DNA of 64,000 nt from positions 29,822,508 to 29,886,507 of the forward strand of contig NC_133221.1 in NCBI RefSeq assembly GCF_040436345.1, given 5' to 3'. The notes under the pieces are model-generated. The model worked only from the letters and a program-made list of their open reading frames with translations. It was not told where the DNA came from and did not search any database. This DNA comes from Pagrus major. Taxonomy: Eukaryota; Chordata; Actinopteri; Spariformes; Sparidae. This document shows positions 1 through 12,000 of the stretch, piece by piece. Numbering within the stretch: the stretch's first letter is position 1; each line of letters opens with the position of its first letter. The position numbers were made by a program, and so were the translations under genes.

Positions 1-304
1 ATAGAAGTGCATAACTGAATTGTTTGAATGCCCCATTTAAAGTTTTGAGATTTCAGTTCAAATGAACAACAAAATTAAAAGTCCTAGTCCTCTTGCAGTC
101 TACATGATTTCCATAATGGAGAAGGACTTGAAATTTGCACTTGTGTAAATGTGCCTTCCTGTGTTGTACAGATCTGGTGTCATCAGTTACAAATCTGGTA
201 GCTCTAAGTGAACTAGAGTATATGTGCTTCAAAATGTTACTCAAGTACAGTACTTGAGTAAATAGGTTCTACCCACGATTGTAGATGTAAAGTCTCGTGT
301 AAAC

Positions 305-535
305 CAATATGGGCAGGGCACAGTGATGGAATGTAACCAAGTACATTTACTCAAGTGCTGTAGTTCAATGTTGCTTGCACTTTATTTGAGTATTTCTATT
401 TTTCTGCTTCTTTATACTTCTTCTGTACTACATTTTGGACGCAAAAATGTAACTTTTTAGTCCACTACATTCATTTAATAACTTTAGTTAGTAGTATCTT
501 TGCAGATTGCATGCTGCATCAGAGCCAAAGTGACA
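305..535 (+). repeat. Dispersed teleost repeat (tacttgagtattt family)
   Basis: The stretch has the run of motifs tacatttactcaag, actttatttgagtattt, tttatacttcttctgtactacatttt and tagtccactacattcatttaataac. From memory this order marks a very common interspersed teleost repeat of uncertain class. No gene is visible in positions 1-667; the left flank (241-270) carries a short tcaagtacagtacttgag palindrome belonging to the same repeat. Confidence 0.6.
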
Positions 536-667
536 TATTTTTAGACGTATTGATTTTAGCAGAAATTATTATATAATTTTATTTTTTTATTCAGATAATC
601 TGAAAAATGCTGAATATCAAATCCAATTACTGGCGAGGCTGATAACTAATCAGCCCATAGCATACAG

Positions 668-1624
668 TATACTGCCTGGCATAAAAAAGTCTGCAAGGAT
701 TAATATGTTTCAGCTGGCGACACAGGTTATTTAAACCCAACTGATGCAGTGAGGAGCTTCTCATTTCTTAAACAACCATGTCAGAAGACATATCCTGTGG
801 TCGTGGAAAAGATGTTACTCTGTTTCAGAAGAGTCAAATTATCAGCCTGCATCAAGCAAAGAAAACAACTAAGGAGATTACTGAAACTACTAAAATTGGT
901 TTAAGAACTGTGCAACGCATTATTAAAACCTGGAAGGATAGTGGTGAACCATCATCTTTGAGATAGAAATGTGGTCGGAAAAAATCTTGAATGATTGTGA
1001 TCAGAGATAACTTAAAGGTTTGGTGAAATCAAATCGTAGAAAATCAACAGAAGACAAGGCTGTTTAATAGTGAAAGTAAGAGCATTTCCACACACAATGT
1101 GAAGAGGACTCACAGGATTGGGACTAAACAGCAGTTTAGCATTAAGAAAACTCAGAAAATCAGTGAGTCTAATCAGAAACAAAGGCTTCAATTTGCTAGG
1201 GAGCATAAAGATTGGACTCTGGAGCAATGGAAAAAGGTCATGTGGTCTGATGAGTCCAGATTTACCCTGTTCCAGAGTGATGGGCGCATCAGGGTAAGAA
1301 GAGAAGCAGATGAAGTGATGCACCCATCATGCCTAGTGCCTACGTACAAGCCTGTGGTGGCAGTGTTAGGATCAGGGGTGGCTTCAGTTGTCAGGTCTAG
1401 GTTCAGCAGCCATCAGTGGATTTTTTCTTCGCTGATGGTACAGGCATATTCCAAGATGACAATGCCACGATTCATCGGGCTCAAACTGTGAAAGAGTGGT
1501 TGAGGGAGCATGAGACATCATTTTCACACATGGATTTGCCACCACAGAGTCCAGACCTGAACCTCATTGAGAATCTTTGGGATGTGCTGGATGATCTTGG
1601 TGAAAAATGAATGCAACTCTGGAC
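668..1624 (+). pseudogene. Degenerate Tc1/mariner transposase, DD36E-like spacing
   Basis: Fragments of one transposase lie in order but in different frames. A helix-turn-helix N-terminus (778-966, with KEITETTKIGLRTVQRI) is closed by TAG at 964-966. A middle part (from 1099) contains WSDESRF, giving the first catalytic Asp at 1249-1251. A C-terminal part (1416-1610) contains QDDNATIH, with the second Asp at 1458-1460, and [11 protein letters not shown], with Glu at 1569-1571. In the C-terminal frame 36 residues separate the second Asp from the Glu, as in the DD36E (Incomer) branch rather than classic DD34E Tc1. Stops and frameshifts make it inactive. I could not find a convincing pair of terminal inverted repeats, so the element limits are approximate. 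Confidence 0.75.
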
Positions 1625-1809
1625 AGAAATAAATGTTGTGACATTGCATAAGCTTATTTATAGTGTCGAACTTGGGCAGGGGCAAAAAAATGACCAGCTG
1701 TCTGCGGTGGGGCACCAGTGTGCAGGTATTGTCCATTGGAAGGGCATCCAAGAGGGCACTTTCGCAGACATGAGGGACAATCGCTGCTGTCCGAGTCCAC
1801 CCGTGTATA

Positions 1810-2910
1810 CACACTGGTCAAAAAAATTAAGGGAGCACTTAATTGTCACAGTATAACACCAAGTCAGTTAAACTTCAGGGATATCAATCTGTCTGTTTAG
1901 AGCACAGTCTTTTAGCACAGTCTCAAGAGCATGGAGGAGATACCAGGAGACTGTCTGTTACACGAGGGGAGCTGGAAAGGGCCATAGAAGGGCTTCAACC
2001 CAGGACCGGCATCTGCTCCTTTGTGCGAGGAGGAATAGGAGGAGCACTGCTAGAGACCTACAAAATGACCTCCAGCAGGCTGCTGCTGTGCATGTTTCTG
2101 ACCAAACTGTCAGAAACAGACTCCATGAGGGAGGCACGAGGGCCCGACGTATCTTTACAGATGAGAGCAGGTTCACACCGAGCATGTGACAGGCTTGAAA
2201 GAGTCTGGAGACGTCGTGGTGAACATTGTGCTGCCAGTAACATCATCCAGCATGACATACATATCCTTGGAGGGTCGCACAGACCTCCGTGCCATAGCCA
2301 ACGGTACCCTGACTGCTGTTAGATACCAGGATGAAATCATCAGAGTGATTGTCAGACCTTACACTGCTGCAGTGGGCCCTAGGTTCCTCCTGGTGCAGGA
2401 CAATGCCTGGCTTCATGTGGCCAGAGTGTGTAGGCAGTTCCTGGATGACAAAGACATTGATGCCATTGACTGGCCCTCTCGTTCCCCTGACATAAATCCA
2501 ATTGAGCACCAATGGAACGTTATGTATCGGTGCATCTGACACTGCCAAGTACTGCCACAGACTGTCCAGGAGCTCACTGATGCCCTGATCCAGGTCTGAG
2601 AGGAGATCCCCCAGGATACCATCCGCTGACTCATCAGGAGCATGCCCAGATGTTGACGGGAGTGCATACAGGCAATACACAATACTGAGTCACATTATGA
2701 GTTGGATCAGCCTCTGATTTAAATTTTTAACTTTAATTTTTTTTTTTTATGAACTCATTGGGTTGATGATTTTGGTTTCCATTGACCGTTAATGCGTCAT
2801 TTTGTTCTCAACAAATTATACAGTGTACATCAGTAAAGATTTTCAACTTGAATAATTAATTCATCAAGATCTGTGTGATTAAGTTGTTACCCTCATTTAT
2901 TTGAGCAGTG
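1810..2910 (+). mobile_element. Degenerate Tc1-like DNA transposon (DD34E)
   Basis: The left end reads CACACTGGTCAAAAAAATTAAGGG after a TA, and the right end reads TTTATTTGAGCAGTG before a TA. These are diverged versions of the perfect inverted repeats of the element at 61970-63550. Between them lie transposase remnants in several frames. Catalytic codons survive at 2160-2162 (Asp), 2399-2401 (Asp) and 2504-2506 (Glu), with 34 residues between the last two. Deletions shorten it to about 1.1 kb against about 1.6 kb for the 62-kb copy. It lies about 190 bp after the DD36E remnant. Confidence 0.8.
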
Positions 2911-3559
2911 TATATACATTGACATAGAATTGACTTTTACTTGTGCTTTTGATACTTAATTAGGCCTATAGGCTACATTTGATACCACAGAGACTTTTCC
3001 TCAAGTACTATTATTATGGGTGACTTTTGACAATTTTACCTAAGCCTAATATTTTAATGTGATATCGGCTGCTTTTTACAATACGGGCTAGGTACCATGT
3101 GCTGGGCACTTAAATCAATTAACCAATCAATCAATAAAGAAAAATAACCATTGGGAGTTGGTTGAACTTGGGGAAACAGTCCCAGTTTCTGCAGTCAGAA
3201 CATTGTATCAAGTGTTCCTGTGGAAAAGCTTTGTGGTTAAATCTTTAGGGCATTGTAAAGTGTGGTCTGGGCCTACAGTTGCCCATTTTCATGCTGAGTA
3301 GAGACAAAGCTGTCACATAGATTTGGGCTGATGCATCCTACCGTTACTTGACCCCTGACAGAGTGCGACGACAGAACACACAGAGGAGCAAAACAAAGCA
3401 CAAGACACAAAATGGCGTTTAGCTGAGGCAAAATTACCCCCACTAGGTTTAGGTAGGTCATGATGGTATAAACGGCTATAAAATAGTCATCATGAGTCAA
3501 GGTTCATGTGACCGATAGGGGGCGTGGCTTACGACGTCAACACTGATTGACGTGGTTAG
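2911..3559. other. Intergenic, no gene seen
   Basis: AT-rich sequence between the transposon remnants and the sdcbp2 first exon. No coding potential, tRNA or clear repeat is visible. Confidence 0.5.
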
Positions 3560-3620
3560 CACGACCAGGAAGCCAGCAGTGACATCACTTTCCAGAAATC
3601 CCCTTCAGTGCCGTCTCAGC
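3500..3620 (+). promoter_or_regulatory. Putative sdcbp2 promoter region
   Basis: This GC-richer stretch lies just upstream of the exon whose donor is at 3710. It contains gacgtc and tgacgtgg half-sites resembling CRE/ATF motifs. No TATA box is evident at a fixed distance. The transcription start cannot be placed from sequence alone. Confidence 0.3.
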
Positions 3621-3709
3621 GCCGAGGAGAGAAACAGAAAAATAAAGGAGTTTGCTGCTGTCTGAGATTCCAACGTGTTTCAGCTGAATTTACAAGCAAG
3701 GCATTAAAG
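3560..3709 (+). other. sdcbp2: sdcbp2 putative noncoding exon 1 (5' UTR)
   Basis: The sequence gcattaaag|gtgagc gives a strong donor at 3710. No conserved coding sequence precedes the start codon at 8310, which lies one base after its acceptor, so a leader exon is required upstream. The 5' limit is a guess. Confidence 0.5.
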
Positions 3710-4714
3710 GTGAGCCTGTCTTTACAAAAGCGTTGTGTCGTTACCAAACCCTCCGTAGCGGGAAGTGTTACATCCAGGTTTCGTTTACCTATCAAGCTAG
3801 CGTTACGGCTAGCTCTTTGCTTCCCTGCTGTGTATATCGGAACAAAGACGGTGTGCTTAAGGATTCAGCTAAGGGCACCACTTTGTTTTCATACCTTTTC
3901 TTTTCAATATGTTCGCATTTCATCTAACTACTAATTATTAGTCTGTGTGCTTCAACTAGCTAGCAGTGAATTGGTTGGTTAATTATTAATGACTGTGCCT
4001 TGAGGCACCGTAACGTTAGCCAAGGTTGATTTGCAGCATTTCATGTCGGAACTTGATCAGTCATATTAAAGAAGACGACAGGAGTCCCCTTTTAGAAATT
4101 ATTGGCGTTTTTCTCCACATTAGAACATAATGGAAATACCTAATCTATTATGATTAGGCTAACGTCTGTGAGGTCCCAACTTACCTACGTTTTATCTCTG
4201 AGACAAAAGCAGTTCGTGTGTTAAGCGTTGATACAATAGCTCATGATGCCTGTGTATAAAGTATATGTATATAATCTGTGTTTTCTGTATGAACCAAAAT
4301 AATACAACATGGTCTATTTAAAGCCTACAGTGGAAAGGGTGTGGGTCAATTCAAAGCAGTACAGACGTGTTTCCTTTTACCGTTGTCACTCCTCCTCCTC
4401 CTCCTCCTCCTGCTTCCCACTCGCCCTGTCTCTTTCCCAGCCATGTCAATAGACCGGAATAAGCTGCCAAGAAGACCACATTCTTGTATATAAGCAATTC
4501 GTTCGGGCTTACTGAAGTTACCCCCTCTTTCCTTTTCAGTTTCCACCAAAGATTTCGCTTTGCTAGCTACATACTGTCATGCCGAGTAGCATTGAGGACA
4601 ACAGTGATGTGAAGCCTCGCCTGAACTGCTCTCAGTTCTGCTTTTACAGGACAGCCCCTATTTCTCTTACCTGTTTGCCTGTTTATAATACAGATTTGTG
4701 AAAAAAAGAGCGTC

Positions 4715-4900
4715 ACCCATTATTCACAGAGTTGGCGGTTCGATTCCCGGCTCCGATTGTTTTTATGTCAAAGTGTCCTTGAGCAAGACACTGAACCCCA
4801 AGTTGACCCTGAGTCTGTGACAGGGTTATTGAGAGGCAAAATCCTCCTTTTAAAGGTAGAAAAGCGCTTTATACAATTAATTGACAATTTAGGAAATGTA
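4715..4900 (+). repeat. tRNA-derived SINE fragment
   Basis: A B-box-like ggttcgattcc (4737-4747) is followed by aaagtgtccttgagcaagac and actgaacccca, then by the aaaagcgctttata tail motif. This is the order found in abundant teleost tRNA-derived SINEs. The A-box half of the tRNA head is missing, so the copy is truncated. Confidence 0.65.
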
Positions 4901-5569
4901 CATTCTTTTACTTTTCAAAGAATGTCACTTGTCCATTTCAGTTGCACTGCAGTAAGGATTAGGTTATGTCATTACAGGAGCTGCCCAAACACTCATTTTT
5001 TCCAGGCTTATTCACTTATACCTCTGGCCGGCTGGTCTGAATGAGGGAGGAATATAAAGCGAGCAACCAACCACAGCTGAAAAGTAAACACTAGAAGGTA
5101 TTAAAATGCCTCTCTGTGTCCTCGCACACAATGATGCACTTGTCTGTGAGGACTGAGAATAACAGACTAGAGTATTGGCTGGAGTAGCTGGAGAGTGAGA
5201 TGTGGCAGTAATGTGATTGTGGTCAAAATGATTTGTTTATTTTAGGGAGTCAATGCATTTTCCCCTGACTCGTGTGAAAATGAATGTTCAAGCACATATC
5301 CTACCACTGTGTGCACATGACTGATCAGTGTAGACTCATATATCTATATGTACTCTATTTGAATAGAGTTTGTGATGGTCTTTTGGCACATTATGATCAA
5401 GAGGTAACCTCCGGGGATGAAAAATGAAGCCAACGTGGAAGTACTGAAAATTGAAATTCCTTGAATGGCCACTTGAGGCTTCCTCTCAAAGTGACTCACT
5501 CCCTGTACGAAACCCCATGTTAAAATAGCCAACTTTAGCTGGCGAGCTCCGGAGGAGACAGCTGTGGGC

Positions 5570-5830
5570 AGAGCCAGAAGCTGCTGGAGGAATAAACTAC
5601 GGGAGTTAGGGAGATCACAGAGGTTGTCTTTTCAACTTTTTGGATTAAAAAGTGGTTTTATTTACTTCATGAAAGGTTAACAAAAAGAAACTTGGCTTCT
5701 GGTGAGTGCTCAGTGTTTTCTCACAAAGAAAAACCTGAACGCAAAAACACACACACCCACACAGCACCAGTTGTTACTTGCCATCTTGCAGCTTATTAGA
5801 GTAAGGTAGTCTGGCTGTTTTGGGCAGAAA
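5570..5830 (+). repeat. Dispersed repeat, copy 1 (related to 49400-49650)
   Basis: It shares the blocks ggtgagtgctcag, an acacacaccc run, cttgccatcttgcagct and gtctggctgtt with the second copy in snph intron 1. Class unknown; likely a MITE or SINE-like repeat. Confidence 0.45.
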
Positions 5831-8309
5831 AACCTGCAACCAAGTTTTATTTTGTCTCTTCAGAAAGCTTTGGGTGATGTCACATTGGCTCTGTCCACTA
5901 TTTTTAAAGTCAATGATTATGGTATAATACCTTTTTAATTATACGTGATGGGATTATAAAATATGAAGTGAATAGTATTTGTGAATCTGTGTTTGTTACT
6001 TGACCTGTATTTGATTTTTCATAGTGCTGTCTTCTCTGTGTATCATGTCGACCTGTAGGTCACATGAATTATTTCATAATGTCATCTTTCTTACTCTGTT
6101 TCCTGTTACTTATTGAGAAACAGATGTGTCCACATGACTTGTTATTGTGACACACAGTGGTTAAAGCATATTGAAAAAAATTGTAAGAGATCATTGAAAC
6201 TTCTGCCAATATTGACTGTTTTTATGTTAAAGTAAAAGGATTGGAAAGTCTAAAGTGCAGTTAGCTTGTTTTTTAAGATTTGGCATTTGGCCTTGAAGAG
6301 ACCAATCTGCATTAAACACAGTTTTTCCATCATTATCCTTATTAAAGTCAGTGTTTCATCCATCAGTTGATTTGATCTGTCATGGTGTGTGGCCAGCTCA
6401 GTGTGGCCTCATGTAGCCTGTATTAAACATTAAAATAAGTTCCATGCAGTGAGGTAATGGATTTTAAAGTTCATATAACATTATTTGGAATTTGCACAAA
6501 TACAGAGTACAGTCGTGTGGAAATTATTACACAGATGTTATTTAAAGAAGATAAGACCAACAAAGGGGGGGTGGGGTGCTTGAGAAGCTGCCACTACTTT
6601 CTGTTTCTTTCCAAATCACTGTACAGTGGTAAAGTGTAGACACACTAGAGAAATGTGAACATTAGTGTATATAAAGGCAAATGGAAGAATGGGTTGGATT
6701 TACAAACACAGGTGTCAGACTCAAACATACTTGTGTTTAAACCTGTTATGGTGCTACTGCGTGTCTCAGCCTGTTCTGCTGTGCGGTGGGAATAATCTCA
6801 GTCAGATGACTGATTCTGTCTGTCATTTCCTCTTCCTGCTTCAGGCTGCTATTTTGTTTATGTGCTGTGGTAATGACTTCTTCTGAGTTCAGCGAAGATC
6901 ACCATTATTATCATAATGGCTTACAACATCATGGGACCCTGAGAGCCATTGACCATTGTCTGTGCTTTTTGCTCTCATGTCTATTCCCCTCCACCCATGT
7001 TTACTCATCTTTTATGTTTTGTGGCGGCTTGTACTTCACACCTATACAGTATGTACAGGCCCAAGTGTTTCCCCAACAGAAGGCTTTATCATGAAAACAG
7101 AGCCAAAGAGCAGTGGCACAATGCAGTTGAGCTTGAGAGTAGATAAATAACATAGAAATATGTTAAATGTTCCTACTTCTGACACCTTGTGCTACTTCTT
7201 ACTCTCTGTCCTCCTCCTGCGTGGCACTGTCCACATGATAGTCATTCACAGTAATAAGACAAAGTCGAAGTCAACACACACACCCAGTGTGAGAAGATGA
7301 TAAGATGCTGTGCCAGGGTAAAGTGACGTCACAAATTCATGACACGTATCGGAATAATTGCACCTATTATTTCCATTGTCCTTTACACATACTGACAGTA
7401 TAATGTGTGCACCCGTCCATTAGCTGACATGATGAGGCATTTTTCACTGCTCTTCTATTTCTGGAGCTCTATCTTAAGGATAGATGTATTTGTCACTTAA
7501 TACTCACCCAAATGCTATTGAGGAATGTAGCATTGTTGAGCTGCAAAGATTAGACGATTAATCGCTTTGTCAGTCTGAAGAAAAATTAGTAGTCAACTAT
7601 TTTATAATTGTTTAATCTCTAGTCTTTGGCTCTTGGGCTTTTGGTTGGACAAAATAAGCAGTTTGAAGACATCTCTTTTGGCTCTGGGAGCATTTTTCAC
7701 AAGTCTTGACATTGACAGTGACATTTTATGGACTAAACATTCACTTGTGAAAATAATCATCAGATAATGAAAACAGTCGTGTTGCCCTACAACATTGTAA
7801 TGTTTATATGATATGTACTGTGAGATGACAGAAATCTGCCTAACAACATTTTCTGGAGGTTTAAGGAAATTCATTACATCATGATAATGTGGATAGTGGA
7901 TTTTATTGCCCACCCCCAGTTAAACTGTAATTCTTGTTATCACAGATGGTAATCAATAAAGTAAATAAATAGTCCAGCTCTACTGGTTGATTAGGTTTTG
8001 TCTGTCCAGAAACCACTGCAGTAAACAGGATGTGGCTGAATGCTGCGCACAGCTGCACAGTTGGTTTTAGTTCTCAGGACTCTGCTCTGGCAACCCTTTC
8101 ACATCACAGGGAGTGGTTTGACTTAATGTTAATAAATGAAATATAACTTAATGGATTAATGGAGTTCAAAGGTAATGGATGACAGTAAGGTAATATAAGG
8201 TTATCCCGTTGTGGTGAGGCTTGTCTGGCTCGTTTGTTATCTCATACAGATATGTCACCCCCCCTTCTCAAGGCCCTCCACTCATAGCTGTTTGTGTTTT
8301 CTCTTCAGG

Positions 8310-8360
8310 ATGTCTCTGTATCCATCCCTCGAGGACCTTAAGGTCGACAAGGTTATCAAG
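8310..8360 (+). CDS. sdcbp2: sdcbp2 coding exon 1
   Basis: The acceptor ctcttcag ends at 8308 and ATG follows one base later. It encodes [17 protein letters not shown], the conserved syntenin N-terminus with the first LYPxL motif. It ends in phase 0 at donor gtaagt. Confidence 0.93.
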
Positions 8361-8452
8361 GTAAGTGTGCTAGGGTGAATCGATTTTAGACAGAGACATC
8401 TATCAGGGGAGATAATTAGTTCTGCAGTCTGTAGAAGTCTGTTCCATTTTTA

Positions 8453-8483
<31 letters not shown>

Positions 8484-9005
8484 TGTCTAGATTACAGAAA
8501 TAACTTGTACTTGGTGATAATCTCTGCAGTGAGCACGATGTTTGCAGAAACCAAATATGACTACAACCTGTAAAGCTGAGAAATGTGGCAAATATAGCAA
8601 AATTGCAGCGAGATTAAAAATACACATGGATTACTCAAAATTGTAACATTTTTCGGTGTAAAGGGGTCAGAAGAGATATGCATAATTCCCTCTTAAAAAC
8701 CTTTAACTCTAATATATCAATAAACTGAAACAATTTTGAAATTGGCTATGTCCAGTGTTGACATATCTGTCCTGGACATTATTGCAAATTAGTGCATTTT
8801 TAATAATGCCTAATTTTCATATTTAAACATACGATTTTAGAAAAAGTATAACACAAAAAATATTTGTCTTAATGTATGTAATCAACTGATACGTAATAGT
8901 TAAAAATGGTACCCTATTTACCTGTAGTGTCTCTCCTTGAATTTAATGTGATTATCATTGCTTGTATTGCTTAAACCCAGGGTACCTCCAGCACAGTTTG
9001 ACTGT

Positions 9006-9068
<63 letters not shown>

Positions 9069-12000
9069 AGGACATGTATTTCTACTGGAAAATTCATGTT
9101 TCCTACTTCAATCATTTCTCCTTTCTCTTCTCATTTGTGTTGTACATTTGACAGTTTCCTTTCATACAGTATTTACCATTCTTTGTCTAAGTACACTTCC
9201 AGTTGACTGCTGTGTCTGATTGCTTTCTAGGCCCAGGCCCAGTTTGCCCAGACAACCACCCCCATGCCAGCCATCACTGAGGGAACCTACCAGCCTCAGC
9301 TTGCCACTGCTGGGATGCCCGGATCGAGTGAGTCTCACATATAACATTGTAACTCAACGAAGGGATTAAATACTACTCTAAAAACTTTCAAAGTACTGCA
9401 CTTTCTACACTCAGGAAAAATAACCTTCTTTCTCTAAGTTGTAACAGACAGACTTTCACTGGTAGCTAGATTCTGTTTTTCCTTGTTTCTTATGCTGGAT
9501 ATGTGTTGGTGTCTCTATGTGGGGGGTCTGTGCTTCTGAGCCTGTGCTGTTCTTTGGAGGAGAACAGTTCTGTAGTATTAGGAAAGGATAAAGAAGGGTG
9601 GAGTGAGAGGACTGGGATGGGAGGAGTAGATATGCGGTCTTTGGACAATAACGGGAGTAAATGGGCCCCCTACACTGGCTATGATTTCTCTCTGTTTCCA
9701 TCAGTGTCTCATTGTATTTCTGCTCGGGGGTTTAAGTTTTTCAGCGTTTTTGTGAAAGTAGACATGAACTGTGCAGTAAGCCAGGGAGAGAAAGGAGGCA
9801 TCCACAAAAGATTAAACGTGGGTAAACGGTGAGATCACAGAACACAACTTTTCTGCTGATTTTCACTCACTTCTCCCCCTTTCTCCCATTCTCCCACTCA
9901 CTCAGTTTCTCTTTTCTCTGTTTAGATGCAAAGTCCTGTGGGCTTTTGGTCTTTTGTTTTTACCTCAGCAGAGCTAGCTATGAGTCACCATGGAGACTGG
10001 CTCTGGCAGTTGTGCTGGGACAGGGCATGATGGGAGAAAAGGAGAGGAGGAGGAGTGGATTTGAAAAGGACAGTGGGAGGGAGGAGGGAGAGACCCATGG
10101 GTGTGAGGGTGAACTGGAGGAGAAATGGGAGGCGTTTGGAGTAGAGAAACAGAGGGAGGTAAGAGGAGATGGCCTGATTGACATCAACACTGGATTAAAG
10201 GCCAGCCAAATACAAAAATAATTTAAAAGGTGATTTGGTTCTGCCTTACCTTAAAGCTTCAATTAGACACTTTTGCACTTTATGGCAAGATTCAGAGTCA
10301 GCCAGTGGACATTCTCAGGAGACATGAATCCAGATCTGCATTTACTGCCAAATTTGGGCAATAGGGATTTGAGTTAAAGGGCTGTTTTTAAAGATGGACT
10401 TTTGAGAAGAATGACCCAGGCGAGGGTAAATTGCAAGAACAATGAATAGTATTAAATTGAATAAAAGAGCAGAGTTTCTCCCCAACCAACAAGATTTTTT
10501 TCTTTTTTTCGGATTTGCGTATGTGGTTAGATACCAGATGCAAGGTGTGTGTGAGATGTTTCAATGAAAGAGAAGGCGATAAAACAGGAGATCACCAAAA
10601 CATAAATGAGGAAAAAATAGAGGGCAACTGTTAAGATGAGGCGTTCTCAGTTTTCTGAAATAATGAAAGGCATTGAGTGTTTTTATTAAGATTGTAGTGT
10701 GGGAGGACAGGATGAGTCATGACCTGCATCTTTATAAAGCTATATTTACTTTTTCTGTGTTTATCTACTTATCATGTTTGGCCAACAACCTGAGCAGTCA
10801 CCTGTAACTGTACAGTGGCTGATCTCTGTGTGCTTGGGTGGAGTGTGTATGTGGTTGGAGTGACTTACTCAAACCATGTTGACTTTAGGCTTGTCGCCAC
10901 CTGATATCATCATTGCAGAGTCATTGTTGTTGAAACAAAGAACATCACTGAATAATATATCGATTCAAGCTTGATTTAAGTTTCCTGAATGAAATTTCTG
11001 TTTGAACTTCCGTAAGCCACACACACAAACAAACAACAAAAACTATACAGACTAATTCATAAATAATGATAAAGTCAGATTAATAAACTGTTCATAGTGG
11101 AGTGTTGAGGAAGCAGTACACTTCAATGGTATTTCATTTATGCCACGCGTCATCATTTAATACACTTAATAAATGAATTAACATTATCAACAGAGTGTGA
11201 AGAAACAAGTCTAAACAAAATTAACTCACAAAATGTCAAGAAAGGAGATATTTACACCTACTTTGACCGAGTGAGATGTGAAAATATTCTGGCTCTATGC
11301 GCCTTTTACGCCCTCTGATGATACTCTCTCTGTCCTGTGCCCCTTCACGCCTCTCTTGTACCCGACTGCCATGTCTTCTTGTCCCTGGAGTCATAGTCCT
11401 GTTCAGAGCAGCTGTAACACCTCCATACTGTATCCTGTCTTTAAACAAACCTCTGTCAGTCCCAGGCGCTGTGTTTAGTCCCAGTCTGGTGTCCAGCTGT
11501 GTTCACTGGGATGCAGCTGAGCCCAGTTGCCTGCGGGGACTCCCCCCGTGGTACAAGGTCACGACCCAGACAGTCTCCAGTCAGCTGATAAGGCCACCTA
11601 GCTTCACGGCTAACTGAACTACTTGCTGACAGCAGCCAGTCACTGCAGCCAAAGATAGCCACAGCAAAGAGTATAGTTAGCAGCAGTTAGCGGTTATGCT
11701 GCCCCCTTTAGTTTTGGAGCTACCTTCGAAATGCTATATTTCTTACAAATGACACCTTTAATGTTTGTAAGACTGTCAGAAGAAGGTTTTTCATTTGCTT
11801 TCAGTTATACCAGTATATTTATGTGAACTATTGTAAAATGCAGGTGCAGGTTGGCACCAAGGATCAGATATCAACCTTCACAATGTGGCACACTCCCACC
11901 ACCTCTGGTATAGACAGGAAGTTAAAAGACAAAATAAAGCAGAGGGGCGCTTCCTGTTTGCTGGTGGAAAATAGTGCAATTCTCAAACACAGGACTCTTT

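Larger units (their letters stand above)
3710..8308 (+). other. sdcbp2: sdcbp2 intron 1
   Basis: A 4.6-kb intron from gtgagc to ctcttcag. It holds a CTC-rich run (4389-4411), a SINE fragment near 4.7-4.9 kb and a dispersed repeat near 5.6-5.8 kb. No conserved coding sequence was seen in it. Confidence 0.6.

Noticed and set aside
4715..4760. Possible tRNA gene from the ggttcgattcc B box
   Set aside because: No A box, acceptor stem or cloverleaf is visible; the downstream sequence is that of a SINE.
9503..9832. 109-codon + strand frame after sdcbp2 coding exon 2
   Set aside because: Lies wholly in an intron, no family resemblance and no splice borders.
9926..10158. Exon-like stretch in sdcbp2 intron 3 (acceptor ctctgtttag, donor gtaaga, open frame in the entry phase)
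   Set aside because: It is 233 nt, so inclusion would shift the frame of every downstream syntenin exon, and its Glu/Lys/Arg-rich sequence matches nothing in the family.
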